Origin: Basidiobolus meristosporus CBS 931.73
Lineage: Eukaryota > Basidiobolomycota > Basidiobolomycetes > Basidiobolales > Basidiobolaceae
Assembly (NCBI GenBank): GCA_002104905.1
Contig: MCFE01000527.1
Location: 1 to 61,794 of the forward strand
Direction: 5' to 3'
Length of the DNA stretch: 61,794 bases
Under the pieces are notes generated by a model, which saw only the letters and a program-made list of their open reading frames with translations, did not search any database and had not been told where the DNA came from. Below, in pieces: positions 36,206-47,654 of this stretch. How positions within the stretch are numbered: position 1 is the first letter of the stretch; each line of letters starts with the position of its first letter. Made by a program: the position numbers and the translations under genes.

Positions 36206-38194
36206 TTATTTCTGTTGATGCTTCAGTTGTACCTGAATTGCAAATTGTACTGACATAAGCAGGTCCCTATACCCTAGACTTACATGAAGCCCAGCCCCAC
36301 ATTCAAAAAGCAACTCCATAAAAATCCACCATTCAACAAGTATTTCTGCTGTAGTGCTCCTTTTCCATGACTCTGGTGGGAGCCCTATGGCTTTATGCCA
36401 CTGCTCATTCACTGGTTCCCATGTGTACTGGTCTTCAGCTGGCACTACAAGGTCTTGCACTTCATCTGCCAGTCCTTGAGATAAATACTTGCAATATTCA
36501 AGTGTATTTTCTTGAGCACTGCTCTTGAAGAAGGGCTGCAACATCTTGATCTGCCTATCAATGTTACAAAACTCCATTATAGGCATTGTGGTAGTTTTTG
36601 AGCTTCAGGCATTGTTGCTTTCTCTGTCAATGGGATGTCTGCTCTGTATACCATGGAGGATTTGGAGGCTGTAATAGACAAGTTGCCTTCTGCTGCAAAC
36701 TCATCTATGTCACTAAGGTGTAGCTCTACAGGCTGCACTCACAACACTCATGGAAACAGCAGCTTTATTGTTGGTAATTCTTCTTGGCTATTATGGGATT
36801 CAGCTTGTTCTAGGCTGACAGTGCTAATTGGCAACAACTGCAGCTTTTTTCTTGCATTTCCTTATCTCTAGCTTGGATAGACTTTTTGTTTGTACCCTGA
36901 TATTTGTTACTGTCAAGTTGTCCCCTACCACTGTGACTGAGTGCTTGTTGTATTTTACTACATTTTCTCCTTGATAGATGCTGTACTGGTACATCTGTAT
37001 AGGCCCCCTTGTCCCTTACCAGCACTCTCCTGGTAATCTGAGGTCTCTTTGCCATTTGTTCTGAGCTTTCAGCTTTGCTTGTGAAGGCCTCCTGAGACAG
37101 CCACAAGCTTTTACCACTGCCAGGTCCTTCTCTACTACTTTGATTGTGTGCCTCTTGTATTAAAATCTATTTTACCTTAATAAAGTTTGTACTAATGCAT
37201 CTGTTTCTGCCTTTTTGTCCCTTACCAGCACTCTTCTGGCAGCCCAATGTTGCTATGCCACTTGTTTGGAACTTTCACCCCTACTTGAGACAGACCCTTG
37301 CAGAAGCTGCAGGTATTAAGATATGGCACCCTTATTCTTCTGACTTTGATAGCTTCAGCTACTCTTGAGATACTTTCTTCACATTCCAATGCTGGTCAAA
37401 AGCTCACTTATGTGCTTGAATCCAGAATAATGCTTGTGGAACAAATCCAGTGCATTCTGCTTGGCCTTGCATTTCTGATGGTCCCATGGTATGCCAGCCT
37501 TGAGGTAATGCCATTCTGGATTACTAACAGCCTCTTAAAATATTAGCCCATTTGTCATCATTGGACTCAAATAGATCTTCAATATATTTTGGTTTTTAGG
37601 CTTTGGTATAAACACTATGGTTTCTCCCTTCCATGCTGTGATAGGTTTTCTGTAGGCTTTATCTTTTGGCATTGTGGTAATGCTTCAAGAACTGAGGAGT
37701 GTTCCTCTGCTGATACATTGGGGAATGGCTCCATTCTTAGCTGCAACTTTGAGCTACTTCTGCTCCTCCTTTGCAGCCTAGACACTGCATTCTCTACCTG
37801 GGATATTGATTGCTTGATGCATATTGTATGCACTTCCTGTCTCCAGACTACTTCCTGATTTCTTGCACCATTGAATCTATCCTATTGGCCATTGCACCTA
37901 ATTGCCTCATTTAAACTCTGGTATGAGCTGACAACATACTTGCTAATGCTGGTGGCAGTGGTGTAGTGATTGTCATTTGCTAGTCTTCTACTGGAGGTAC
38001 TGCATTTGCAACATTCTCATCTGTCTGAGCATCTTGATCAGTTAGTGGCCCAGCAGGGAGTCTCAGTAGCCTACTAACTGCAAGCCTGAGGAGTCCACAT
38101 TATGAGCTCCAGTGGGCACACTGTCACAATGGCCTTTTTAAAATGTAGCCCTGCTTATTGCACTCAATGCCAGAGCAAGGTGTTGTTCAAATAT
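36206..38194 (-). pseudogene. ORF1 of CACTA element AG (accessory protein, unrecognised)
   Basis: From the N-terminus: a Ser/Thr-rich start (its ATG has become ATA), a segment with regularly spaced hydrophobic residues that may form a coiled coil (MANRIDSMVQEIRK; SQVENAVSRLQRRSRSSSK, near 37.8 kb), two copies of a basic module (ARRVLVRDK...AxTD.PVQ, near 37.2-37.35 and 36.9-37.1 kb), and a C-terminal block with FFKSSAQEN and DQYTWEPVN.QWHK (36.4-36.55 kb). The same blocks occur in four other copies. Plant CACTA elements also carry a second, DNA-binding protein (TnpA), so a similar role is a guess. I recognise no domain. Confidence 0.6.
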
Positions 38195-38485
38195 TCTTCT
38201 ATTGCTGTCTGCAGTGCAGCTTGGTTAGGAACCAGACAACATTGTATTATTTTTTGGCAGCATATATATGAAGGTGGGTCAAACCAAATAAGAAATGGTG
38301 TTGCATATATATATGTATGTGGAGCCACAACTTTATTTATAATGTTTATTATGGCAGGTTGCTGTTGAATCTTACATTCATTTATGTGCAATATCTCAAA
38401 TACAAGACTGTCTTAAAATCATATTAGTATTGACAAAAAAGTGATATAACAGCATTACAATGATGAGTGTCATGATATTTGCCCC
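38195..38485. promoter_or_regulatory. Central divergent promoter region of element AG (291 bp)
   Basis: It separates the ORF1 start (38194, minus) from the transposase start (38486, plus). It holds two TATATA-type runs (near 38,267 and 38,307) and an ACTTTATTTATAATG stretch, so each gene could have its own TATA-like box. The equivalent spacers in three other copies measure 287, 292 and 293 bp. Promoter activity itself is inferred. Confidence 0.5.
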
Positions 38486-41110
38486 ATGGACAAGACTACT
38501 TTGATTCAGGGCCATAAGAGAAGGGAAAATATCCATGTGGCTATTGTAACAAGTCTCTCAGGTGTGAAGAGAACAGACAGTACAGTAATTATCACAATGG
38601 TCATGGAGAGTGCTTTGCCATCCAAGTCATATTTCAGCATTTTCAGTTGCTACTGTACTAGCAATACCTTGCTAGCCCATCAACACTTCCATAGTAGCAT
38701 CCAGCTCTACCAGTCAGCTTGTGCAACCAATCTGGGTGAGTATGTGATGCCTTTTGGCTCACCTCAGCCTTGTGCATATGGCCTGCAGAGTGATAGAGCT
38801 AAAATAGAAGGCTCACTAATGAACTGTAAGCCTATCTCTGCACATAACAGTATCCTGCAAAAGCATGATAAGATCCCAACATGCTATGAGAGCACTTGTA
38901 GAAAAAATGCCAAGGATGATATAGCAAGCCAAGTGAGCCCAGTAATCTATCTACTGGCAAATGCTATGATATTGTAGCTAGAGAGGTGGCATATTTCCAC
39001 CAACATTAGTAATGGGGGCCTTGAGGGCTTACTGCTACATCTTGCCAAGATAATTCTGGGATCCAACTTACCATGTACTTGGTACAAATAAAAAACCATT
39101 ATTCAGCTGGCAACATATGACCCAGACACTCCTCTGATATTAGCATATGTTTACAGTTGCATGGAATTCACATCAGAAAATGTCACTGTTGCAAGGTGTC
39201 CAACTTACCAGGAAGCCACCACTACAGGAGGAAAACATTGCTCACACTCTGGACATATTCCAGTAATACCCAGTTTAAAGCAGCTCATGTATCTCAACAA
39301 ACATTGTGAAGTTATAAAGTATCTCCCTCAGTATCAGTCAAGCCTAACATATCCAATATATTTGATGGAAAATATTACAAGCAATTAAGAAGCAGGGGCT
39401 ACATTGAAGGTATGGTTTATTATACCTTTTCCTTAGTACTTGATAGACTCTAACTGAACAGGTACTCTGCCAGGACATTCAGCAAGCCACTCATTCTCAT
39501 CAAACTTGATCTGCTGCTAATCCTACAGTATCAGAGCAGAAATTTGAAGGTATTTGCACTGATGTATGGGCCTAAGTCACCATCAAACCTAGATTGAAAC
39601 CTGCATCCATTGCTGGATGACTTTTATATGCTGTCTGTCAGAATACCAATAAATGATCATCATGTCAAAGCACATATTACAATTGGCATTGGAGATACTC
39701 AGCCATCAGCAAGATAGCCAGCTTTTCTGGGCACAACGGATGATTTTGCTGTCAAATGTGTGAGATCCAGGGGTTATGCTTTAAGACTCACATACATTAT
39801 TATTATCAAAACACAAATGCTAAGAGCATTGTGCTGCCACAGAGGGAATGCATAGAAGTCAGCATGCCAATGCAGCAAAGCTGGCAAGCTATAAGCTACT
39901 GGCCAGAATACAGAATTAATCCAAAAACCAGAGATAGTAGCAATGGGGCATCTGTTGAAGTAAATGCTTCTCACTGGAAGTAGTGCAATTTCTCTTCATC
40001 AACATCCCTATACTAATGACTAAGTTGTACATGGAGAGCTTCAAGCTGAATGAGCCCTTTGAGATAGTGGAGAAATTGTAATGAATTGGTAAGGTGTTAC
40101 AGAGTATCTGCTACCCATAGTATCTTTCATTAGCTCCAATCAATATCTGTACCCATATGCATCATAACAAATGCAAGGACTGGATAAGCTGGATATGTAT
40201 TTTTTCAAATGGCCTTCTGAAGCAATCTCTACCCAGACTACATGGGAAGCATTGGGAGCAACATGTGTACATTGTAAGAATATCTGCCCAGAAGCAGATG
40301 ACTGTTGCCAACTTGATGCCTCCACAGCTTTGACGCAAGGAGTTTGTGTCAGAACTTGAGCAGCTACTCTGAACACATAAGGCTTACCACCTATATCTTG
40401 GCTGCAACTGGTTTCATTATCTACTCCATCTTGATTGGTGTACTCAGAGAATTGATCCTTGCTTCACCTTTTGGGAGTTTCCTATAAAGAGGATGAGTCA
40501 GCAGATAGGAAGACAAGTCAAGTTGCAAGTGTTACCATAGCCCAATCTCATCAAGAATATTTCCATCAAGTCCATCATGGATGTGACAAGTTTGCACATG
40601 AAGGACAGCCAGGAAGAGTTGGAGAATACAACACCTGTGCCTTTGGCAATAAAACACTAAGCAGCTCAAATATGCAGGAATCAGTTAAATAATGCAAGGA
40701 TGGGTTGGCCACAATAAGCACCTAGTTCTTGTTAGGACAGCTTTACAAGAGTATGCTAGGTATCTCCTGGGGATAAGCCAATTTCCACACCACTCAATAC
40801 AGAATTCATACAAACAAGAATCAGAGCATACATATAAGGAGGACCAGAATCTAGCAGGGAGCAGGTATATACAGGCTAAGTATCCAACAGCTTTTGCAGA
40901 TATTCAAGAGGTATTTATGAAGGAAATGGCAGCAACTAAGCATATGTTTGCAAGATGCATATGTAATCAAGAACACAAGGTATATGGCAGCTTTAAAAGT
41001 ATAGCCCTGAAAAGGCATAAAGCTGAGGTGATTAAAGTGTGTCAATTGCAATGGGTAGGCACATATGTAGAGGTTAATAAGCATGAGGTGTTGTGTTGTA
41101 TTATGATCAG
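38486..41110 (+). pseudogene. Tnp2-like CACTA transposase of element AG
   Basis: The N-terminus (MDKTTLIQGHK...) is open to 38977. Next comes the YSCMEFTSENVTVARCP and PVIPSLKQLMYLN region (39.15-39.39 kb), corresponding to the cysteine/IP.IP.L block of Tnp2 proteins. The GD...FSGHN...CQMCEIQG catalytic-region text follows (39.68-39.98 kb), and the C-terminus FADIQEVFM...HMFAR...KVYGSF (40.69-41.11 kb). Several in-frame stops and frame changes break it. The family excises and reinserts DNA through terminal inverted repeats in the nucleus. It is the only copy here that spans the whole length from N- to C-terminus. Confidence 0.72.
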
Positions 41111-42260
41111 TTTGGGGGCTGTTCTGTGATGTAAAGACTAAGCAATTGTAAACACCAACTTCCAGTGTGCTAATACTGAAATAGTTTGTTGGGAGCTTGA
41201 TATACCAACACAAGATATAGGTTTCACTAGTATCCTCAATCTTAGGCTCAAAACATACTACATGCAGTGTATGCCAGTTCCACAGCAGCGCTCTGACCTT
41301 TGGCTGATTATTGGGCTGATTTACTATTAAGATGACTTTTGCTTATTTGTACATCACTTTCCTTTCTGAGAATATATTTCTGTATTTGGAAACTCTGAGC
41401 ACCCCTTTCACCTATGGACATGTGGCAAAGGGGTCTCTAATGGGGTATCTTTAGTACAAACAGGCTTCCTACACTGTTCTCTAAAGTGGACTCTACACCA
41501 AAGGGGTGCCTTAAGGGGCTTCTTTAGAGTTGAAAGCTAGTCCAAAGGGCTTCCTAGAGGGAATTTCTCTGACAATAGGTGTTATTGCCCTTGCAATACT
41601 TAGATTGGATACTTGCAAGCTTTGCAGTCTCTTTACAGATGTGGGACCAACCAAAGTCAAATACTCATCAGTACAAGTAGTGCAGGGGATGTCTTACAGC
41701 CTTTAAGCTTGTAGTTATTGTGGGAAGATTCTATAAAGAGAGACTCCCTTTTGTTTTTCAGCTGGGGAAGTTATATATATGAGAATTCTGAAGGATCAAA
41801 GTTTTTGGACAATTATGCAGAAAATACATGTAATACAAAGCAAAGTTCTGCAGTGGTGTAAGTTGGACATAGGTGCAGCACACGTAGAATTCTCACATGA
41901 CTTGATTGACTGGTTCAAAAGTTATATGCAATCAAAGCACCATAAAATCTTAGCAATAGAGGCCTTGCATATATGGTTACTGGATTCTTTTGATCAGAAC
42001 TCCTCAAGTACTGCTTTAGATGAGCTATAATTCAAAAGATATGTTGGCTACTGAGTGTTCTGCATGACATAATGCCTGCAGGTGGATTGCTTCTTAGGGT
42101 CTTGAGCTTTTCTCCCTCAAAGTTGAAAATTCTTTATCATTCATTAGGGTGTTACATAGCAAAAGGAGAAATAAAGAAATGAGCACAATATTGGTTTTGA
42201 GATATTGTGGTAATGGAAGACTTGCCATTACTACAGACACCATAATTTTTTATTCAAGCC
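41110..42260. mobile_element. Unassigned ~1.15 kb insertion in element AG
   Basis: The sequence on either side is continuous in the copies at 400-530 and 45.8-45.95 kb. The insert has repeated AAAGGGG / AAGGGG words (41.42-41.55 kb) and an 83-codon ATG frame (41779-42030) with no known domain. Edges are approximate, and no target duplication or terminal repeat could be confirmed. Confidence 0.45.
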
Positions 42261-42762
42261 ATTTGTGTAATACCCACTGTAGTAATGAGCAGGCAAATTA
42301 TGTGGGGTGATTTTGTAATGGAGTATAAGAATAGTGCATGAAGAGGTAGCAAAAGAAAATAAAACCAGGTAAATTGGTAGGATAGCTTTATATAATGCTA
42401 GCTGTATGCTGCCACACTGCTGTAATAATGCCCACAGATGTCTGCATTGAGGCAATTGAAGTATCATCAAGGTTTTTCCATATATGGCATTTGTATCCAC
42501 TGGCTGGCTGGGTCCACTTATGTAAGTTTATGTTGCAATATGTCCACCAAAATGTCATCAAAATCTGGCTCAAGAAATGCCTAAAGAATGTCTACTTACC
42601 CACTTATATAGCAATAAAATCAGCAAAGCATCACTATATTGTCATAACATTGTGAAGAGGATCAATTATATCAAGCTGCCAGCATTAGGATGGTGTTATT
42701 GCAGAATTTTGATGACTGATCCGGATTGAATCCATCTATGGGGCCAAATTATTTGTCATTGG

Positions 42763-43297
42763 CCCCATTACCAATATTGGTGAAAGTACACAACTTCTCT
42801 AGCTACAACATCACATCATTCACCAGCAAATAAGCTACTGGGCCCACTTGGCTCTCTAAACCATCCTTGGCATTTTTTCCACAGGTGTTTTCTCAATGTA
42901 TATTGAGATTTTGCCAGGCTCATTCAGGATACTATTGAGTTGGGAGATAGGCTTGCAACCTATCAGCAAGCCTTCTTCTTCAGAGCTATATCTACACAGG
43001 CCATATTGAGAAGGTTGAGGTGAGCTAAAAGGCATTGCAAGCTCACCTAAACTACTATGGGCAAGGTTACAGCTAGAGCTAGGTGCTGAAATAAAAGCAT
43101 TGAGTGGCCAGCAGGATATTGTTGGTGAGGTACTGACTGCAGAATGTTCAAATATGACTTGAGTGGCAAAACCCTGCTGGTGATCCTTGTAATACCCCTA
43201 CACTGTCTGCATGCTTTCTAGCTCAGTGGCTGGTCACAATTGCCTCATGTTCTTTTGCTGTTTGCTTATGGCATTGAATCAATGTAGTCATATCCAT
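42763..43297 (-). pseudogene. N-terminal part of E2 transposase
   Basis: Begins at ATG 43297 (MDMTTLIQCHK) and runs left to the AG insertion point. It matches the N-terminus of the AG transposase (MDKTTLIQGHK; HEAIVTS against HVAIVTS). It continues in frame-broken form at 35,878. Confidence 0.65.
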
Positions 43298-43584
43298 AGG
43301 GCTAAAAGCCTGACACTCCTCAGCAATACGCTATTATATTGCACATTTGTCTATTTTAATGTAACCTTAAGACAGCCTTGTGAGTCAGACTTTGCACCTA
43401 CATGAGTACATTATACAATGCTGACCCATCTCAGTAAGCATAAAGTATAAAATTGCAGCACCACATATACATTTCTATGTTACACTGCATCTCCTTTGGT
43501 TTGACTCACTGCCACATATGCCACCTCAGATATTGTTAAGTTGTCAGGTTCCCAACTAAGCCTTATTACAAACAATAGTAGATA
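43298..43584. promoter_or_regulatory. Central divergent spacer of element E2 (287 bp)
   Basis: Lies between the transposase start (43297, minus) and the ORF1 start (43585, plus), in the same arrangement as 38195-38485. Confidence 0.45.
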
Positions 43585-44640
43585 ATGGCTGAGCAACAGC
43601 TTGATTTGACATTGAGTGCATCAAGCAGGACTACATCTGAGAAGGAGCATGTGAACAGTATGTCTACTGGAGATAATGGTGAAGACTCCTCAGGCTCTTA
43701 GTCAAGTAGGCAACTGAGTATTTCTGCATAGCTGTGAGCTAACAATAATGCTCAGGCAGGGGAAAATGCAGCAAATGCAGCAACTTTTGTAGAAGACCAG
43801 CAAATGACTGCCATAACATCATTACCATCAGCATGAGTTAGTATGTCTTAGCTTGCACCAAAGTATCAAAGAGGTAGTTAGGTGTAATGACTAATACTCT
43901 GAATGCAATGGCCCAGATATAATTGGGATGTTGTCCAGAGACAGGATGAGTAAATATTATGTGTAGAGCAATTAATATCTCAGGGAGAGAACACAGTATC
44001 TTTACTGCAAAGAAGTGACCCAAGTGGCTTGATGTCACATACCACAATTGAGCCACTTCCCAATGAAATAGCCCTGGAATACCACAAAGTCTTTGCAGGC
44101 CAGTACTAGTGCCCAAGGATTAAGTCAATAAAAAAACTTAGCACAGTACAAGAGGGGGTGGCTGTAATATTTATACTAAAGCCTAAAAGTTAAAAGATAT
44201 TTAAGATCCATGAAGCCATTGAGTGCAATGACAAAGAGTGGGCTACACTCAATAAGCCACAACAAATCTAGCACACAATCACCTTAGGTCAGTATACCTC
44301 AGCACCATCATGTATTTGGGGCCAAGAAAAATGCACTTGGCCAGTTCCATGAGCATCATCATAGACTCAAGCAAGCAGGCTAACTTTGGGCTAGTTTTGG
44401 TTTGCCAAGAAAGTATTGTAGTAATAGCAGTGATTGTCAACAACAGAAGAAGGGTGTCATGGCCACAACCAGTTGCTTCCTCAAGAGCCTGTCACATGCA
44501 GTACTGAAAGCTCTCAACAAGCAGCAAAGCAGTGTCAGATAGCCAGAAGAGTGCCTGTAAGGGACAAGGAGACAGAACTGGATGCACCAGTGCAATATTT
44601 ACCCTATGAAAATTAAAATTGTCTAGCAGGAGAATCTAAT
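43585..44640 (+). pseudogene. ORF1 of element E2
   Basis: Starts at ATG 43585 with MAEQQLDLTLSASSR, followed by a broken Ser/Asn-rich N-terminal part (DNGEDSSGS; ENAANA; VEDQQMT) and, after frame breaks, one basic module (ARRVPVRDKETELDAPVQ, near 44.54-44.6 kb). It ends near 44,640 where a different element's transposase begins. Confidence 0.55.
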
Positions 44641-44649
44641 CCAGAGGAG

Positions 44650-45350
44650 TACATTTGGTGGCAGATACTCTGTAATATCTTACCAATTCTTTCAAACTTC
44701 TCCCGTATCTTGAAGGGCTCATTCAGCTAGAAATGCCCCATGTGCAACTTGGTCATTAGTATAGGGATAATATTGGAAAGCAAATGCATTGCTTGCAGTG
44801 GAAATCTTTTGCCCACAGATACCCTCAATCTTCAGTACCTTCAGATTACAATTAACTCTATATCCAGGCCAATGGTCTATAGCCTGCCAACTTTGCTGCA
44901 ATTGCATGCTGACTTCTGTACATTCTCCTTGTGAAAAGATGATGTTCTCAGTGTTGCTATTTGGGTAATACTAATATATGCAAGTAATATTGTAAAACCC
45001 CTAGATCTCACACATTCTACAGCAACCCTGTCAATTGTACCCACAAATGCCAGCTAAGTGGCTGATGGCTGGGGTATCTCTAGTGCAGATAATATTGTGT
45101 GATTTAATATGACAGCCAGTTGGTAGTATCCTATTGGAGAGCACACAAAGCTCATGCAGCAATGGATACATGTAGTTGTCCAACTTGGATGGTAATTTAG
45201 GCCAAGATCCAAGTATGACTACCATCTGATTTCTGCTCTGATACCATATAATGGGTGGCAGATTCTGGTTGATGCAAATCAGGGCCAGCAGGGTTTGCTG
45301 GTAGCATAGTTGTTTAATGAGAATCCATCAAATGCCATGGCAAAGGCATA
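44650..45350 (-). pseudogene. Middle part of the CF transposase
   Basis: Contains the counterpart of the GD.PAIS catalytic-region block (TRDTPAISHLAGICGYN, near 45.05 kb) and, further left, SWQAIDHWPGYRVN. It is interrupted at 45351 by the terminus of BD. Confidence 0.65.
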
Positions 45351-45899
45351 CCCTATGAAAAATAACTTGGTCCCACTGGTGAATTCAATCTGGTTCAGCT
45401 GTCAGGATCCTGTATAGAGACTGTCATAATACAAGCAGCTTGGAACTAGTGACCCTCTTGACAATCTTATGATGGGATCACAATGGCATTTTGCTGATAT
45501 TACTGCCAAATAAACTTCTCAAACTTGACAGGGTTTGATTGGTAATGTGACAATAATTGCATGTCACTGTTGTGGTCTTGATGTGCTCTACAACTATTTT
45601 AAATGGATCTAACCAGCCAGGACATTCAATTGCCTTATATGGCAAGATATTTGATGGTATCTCAATGACCTCATAGATGGACTTTGATGGCATTATCACA
45701 GCAGTATAGCAGCCACAGCAGGTTCTATATAATGCTATAGCACCAATTTAACAAACGGTATTTATTTTCTACCTCCCCCTGTGCAACTTGTATATTCCAC
45801 TGTAGAATCACCCCTCTTCATTTGCTTACCCACTACTACCTTGGGTCCTCCACATATAGCTCAAATCAAAAAAAGCTATGGCCTCTTGCTTACTAATCA

Positions 45900-47650
45900 C
45901 TACAAAGGGGCACACCTATGGTAATTGATATACTTCTATCACCTCAACTTACGGCTTTTTAGTGTGATACTTGTGAAGTTGCCATATACCCTGAACTGCT
46001 GGTAACATATCCATCTTGCAAACATATGCTTGGTTGTTATACATCTTGCAAACATATGCTTGGTTGTTATACATCTTGCAAACATATGCTTGGTTGTTGC
46101 CACTTCTGCCATGAATGCCTCCTAAATATCTGTAAAGAACTTCTTGGTATTTACCCAATATATTCCTTTGCCCTGCTGCATTCTAGTCCCCTTTATATGT
46201 ACACTCTGGCTCTTGTTTGTGTAAATTCCATATGGAATGGTGTAGAAGTTGGCTTGTGACAATGAGAAATCCAGCATACAGTGGTACAGTTTTCCTAATA
46301 AGAATTAATTGCTTGTTTCCCCCAATCCAATTTTGCATTACTTAACTGATTATCCACACATTAGGGCTGTTTAGCTTCTTGATGCCATAGGCATAGGTGT
46401 CTCAATGTGCATATCTGTCCTCAGTATTTCCCAACTCTTCCTGGCTGTCCTCCATGTGCCAACTCATAACATCCATTACAGAGTTGAAGGTAATATTCTT
46501 AAAGATATTGGAATATGGTAGTACCTGCCACTGGACTTGTCTTCCTATCTCCCCACACATCCACTCTATAGGAAACTCCCAAAAGGTGAAGCAAGGCCTA
46601 ATATTCTCCGCACACCAAGCAAGATGGAGTAGAGAATGGATACAGTAGCTGCAGAGATCTACACATTCAGCATTATGTTTGTAGTGTTGCCACTCAAATC
46701 CTGTTACAAACTCCTTGCACCACAGCTGTAGATGCATCAAGGCATCATTGGTGATCCGCTTCTGGATGAATATTCCTTTAACGTCCACATATGACTCCCA
46801 ATGCTACCAATGTACACTTGGTAAGAATAGCTTCAGAATGCTACTTAAGTAAATACATATCCAGTTCATCCAGTCTTTGCATTAGTATTGTTGCATATGA
46901 GTTTGAGTATTGATTGGAGCCTGTGAGAAGTACCTAGGAAGCAGATACTTTATAATATATTGCCAATTCTTTCAAATTTCTCTGGTATCTCAAAGAGCAC
47001 ATTTAGCTTGCAATGCCCAATGTACAGCTTGGTCATCAGCATAGGGATATTGTTGAAAAGCAAATGCATAGCTTGCAGTGGAAAGCTTTTGCTCCAACAG
47101 ATACCCTCTATCATCAGTATCTCTGGTTTCAAATTGATTCCATATTCTGGCCAATGGCTTATAGCTTGCCTACTTTGCTGCAATTGCATGCTAACCTCTG
47201 TACGTTCTCTCAGTGGGAAGATGATGTTCTTAGTGTTGGTGTTTGGGTATAATTATGTGTCCAAGTAATGGAGTAAATCCCCTGGATCTCACACATTTGA
47301 CAGCAATACCATCCATTGTGCCCAGAGAAACCAGCTATCTGCTGATGGCTGGGGTATCTCCAATGCAGATAAAGATATGTGCTTTTATATTACTGCCATT
47401 TACAGTTATCCTGCTGTAAAGCATAGAAAATTCATCTAGCAATGGATACAGGCAGCTATCCAGGCTGGATGGTGATTTAGGCCCAGATACCAGTGACACT
47501 ACCTTCAGATTTTTGCTCCAATATTGTAAGATGGGCAGCAGATTTGGATTGATGAGAAACAGTGGCTAGCAGGATTTTGCTAGTGGAGTACTTATTTTAT
47601 GAGAATCCATCAAGTGCTAAGGCAAAGGCCTGGTCATACATATCTTCAAA
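45900..47650 (-). pseudogene. Transposase of element BD, C-terminal part
   Basis: Contains QLQQSRQAISHWPEYGINLKP (in pieces, 47.0-47.19 kb), the well-kept block SLLHLAWCAENIRPCFTFWEFPIEWMCG (in pieces, 46.5-46.66 kb), matching the H.LLH..D.I...GP...FW.F.ME..CG signature of Tnp2-type proteins, and the C-terminus with a threefold 10-residue repeat (46,011-46,100). Stops occur between these pieces. Confidence 0.7.
46011..46100. repeat. 30-bp unit repeated three times, in frame within the transposase
   Basis: Unit (A/C)CATCTTGCAAACATATG plus CTTGGTTGTTAT; the last copy ends GC. On the minus strand each unit encodes ten residues (NNQAYVCKMY register). Other family copies have a single unit. Confidence 0.9.
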
Positions 47651-47654
47651 GTAG

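Larger units (their letters stand above)
35879..42762. mobile_element. CACTA-type element AG with divergent ORF1 and transposase
   Basis: The left end reads CCAATGAAATATAAC and the right end TTATTTGTCATTGG, imperfect inverted repeats of each other and of the termini at 45351 and 48730. The target CCC is present on both sides (35876-35878 and 42763-42765), but it lies in a C run, so the edges may be off by one or two bases. The element splits the transposase of E2. It carries ORF1 on minus (38194 to about 36206), a 291-bp spacer and the transposase on plus (38486 to about 41110), and itself contains an insertion of about 1.15 kb (41110-42260). Without that insertion it is about 5.7 kb, the most complete copy in the window. 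Both genes have stops and frame breaks. Confidence 0.72.
33213..44645. mobile_element. CACTA-type element E2, split by a second CACTA element
   Basis: The left terminus CCCTATGAAAG is at 33213. The transposase (minus) is in two parts, 33.5-35.878 kb and 42.763-43.297 kb, that become continuous when the element at 35,879-42,762 is removed. ORF1 runs the other way from 43585. The right part ends abruptly near 44,645 within ORF1, next to another element's transposase, so the right terminus is lost. A foreign piece of about 0.7 kb sits at 33731-34433. Confidence 0.7.

Noticed and set aside
46011-46100. Regular 30-bp repeats as a CRISPR-like array
   Set aside because: Units are directly adjacent with no spacers and lie in frame inside a transposase relic of a eukaryotic genome.
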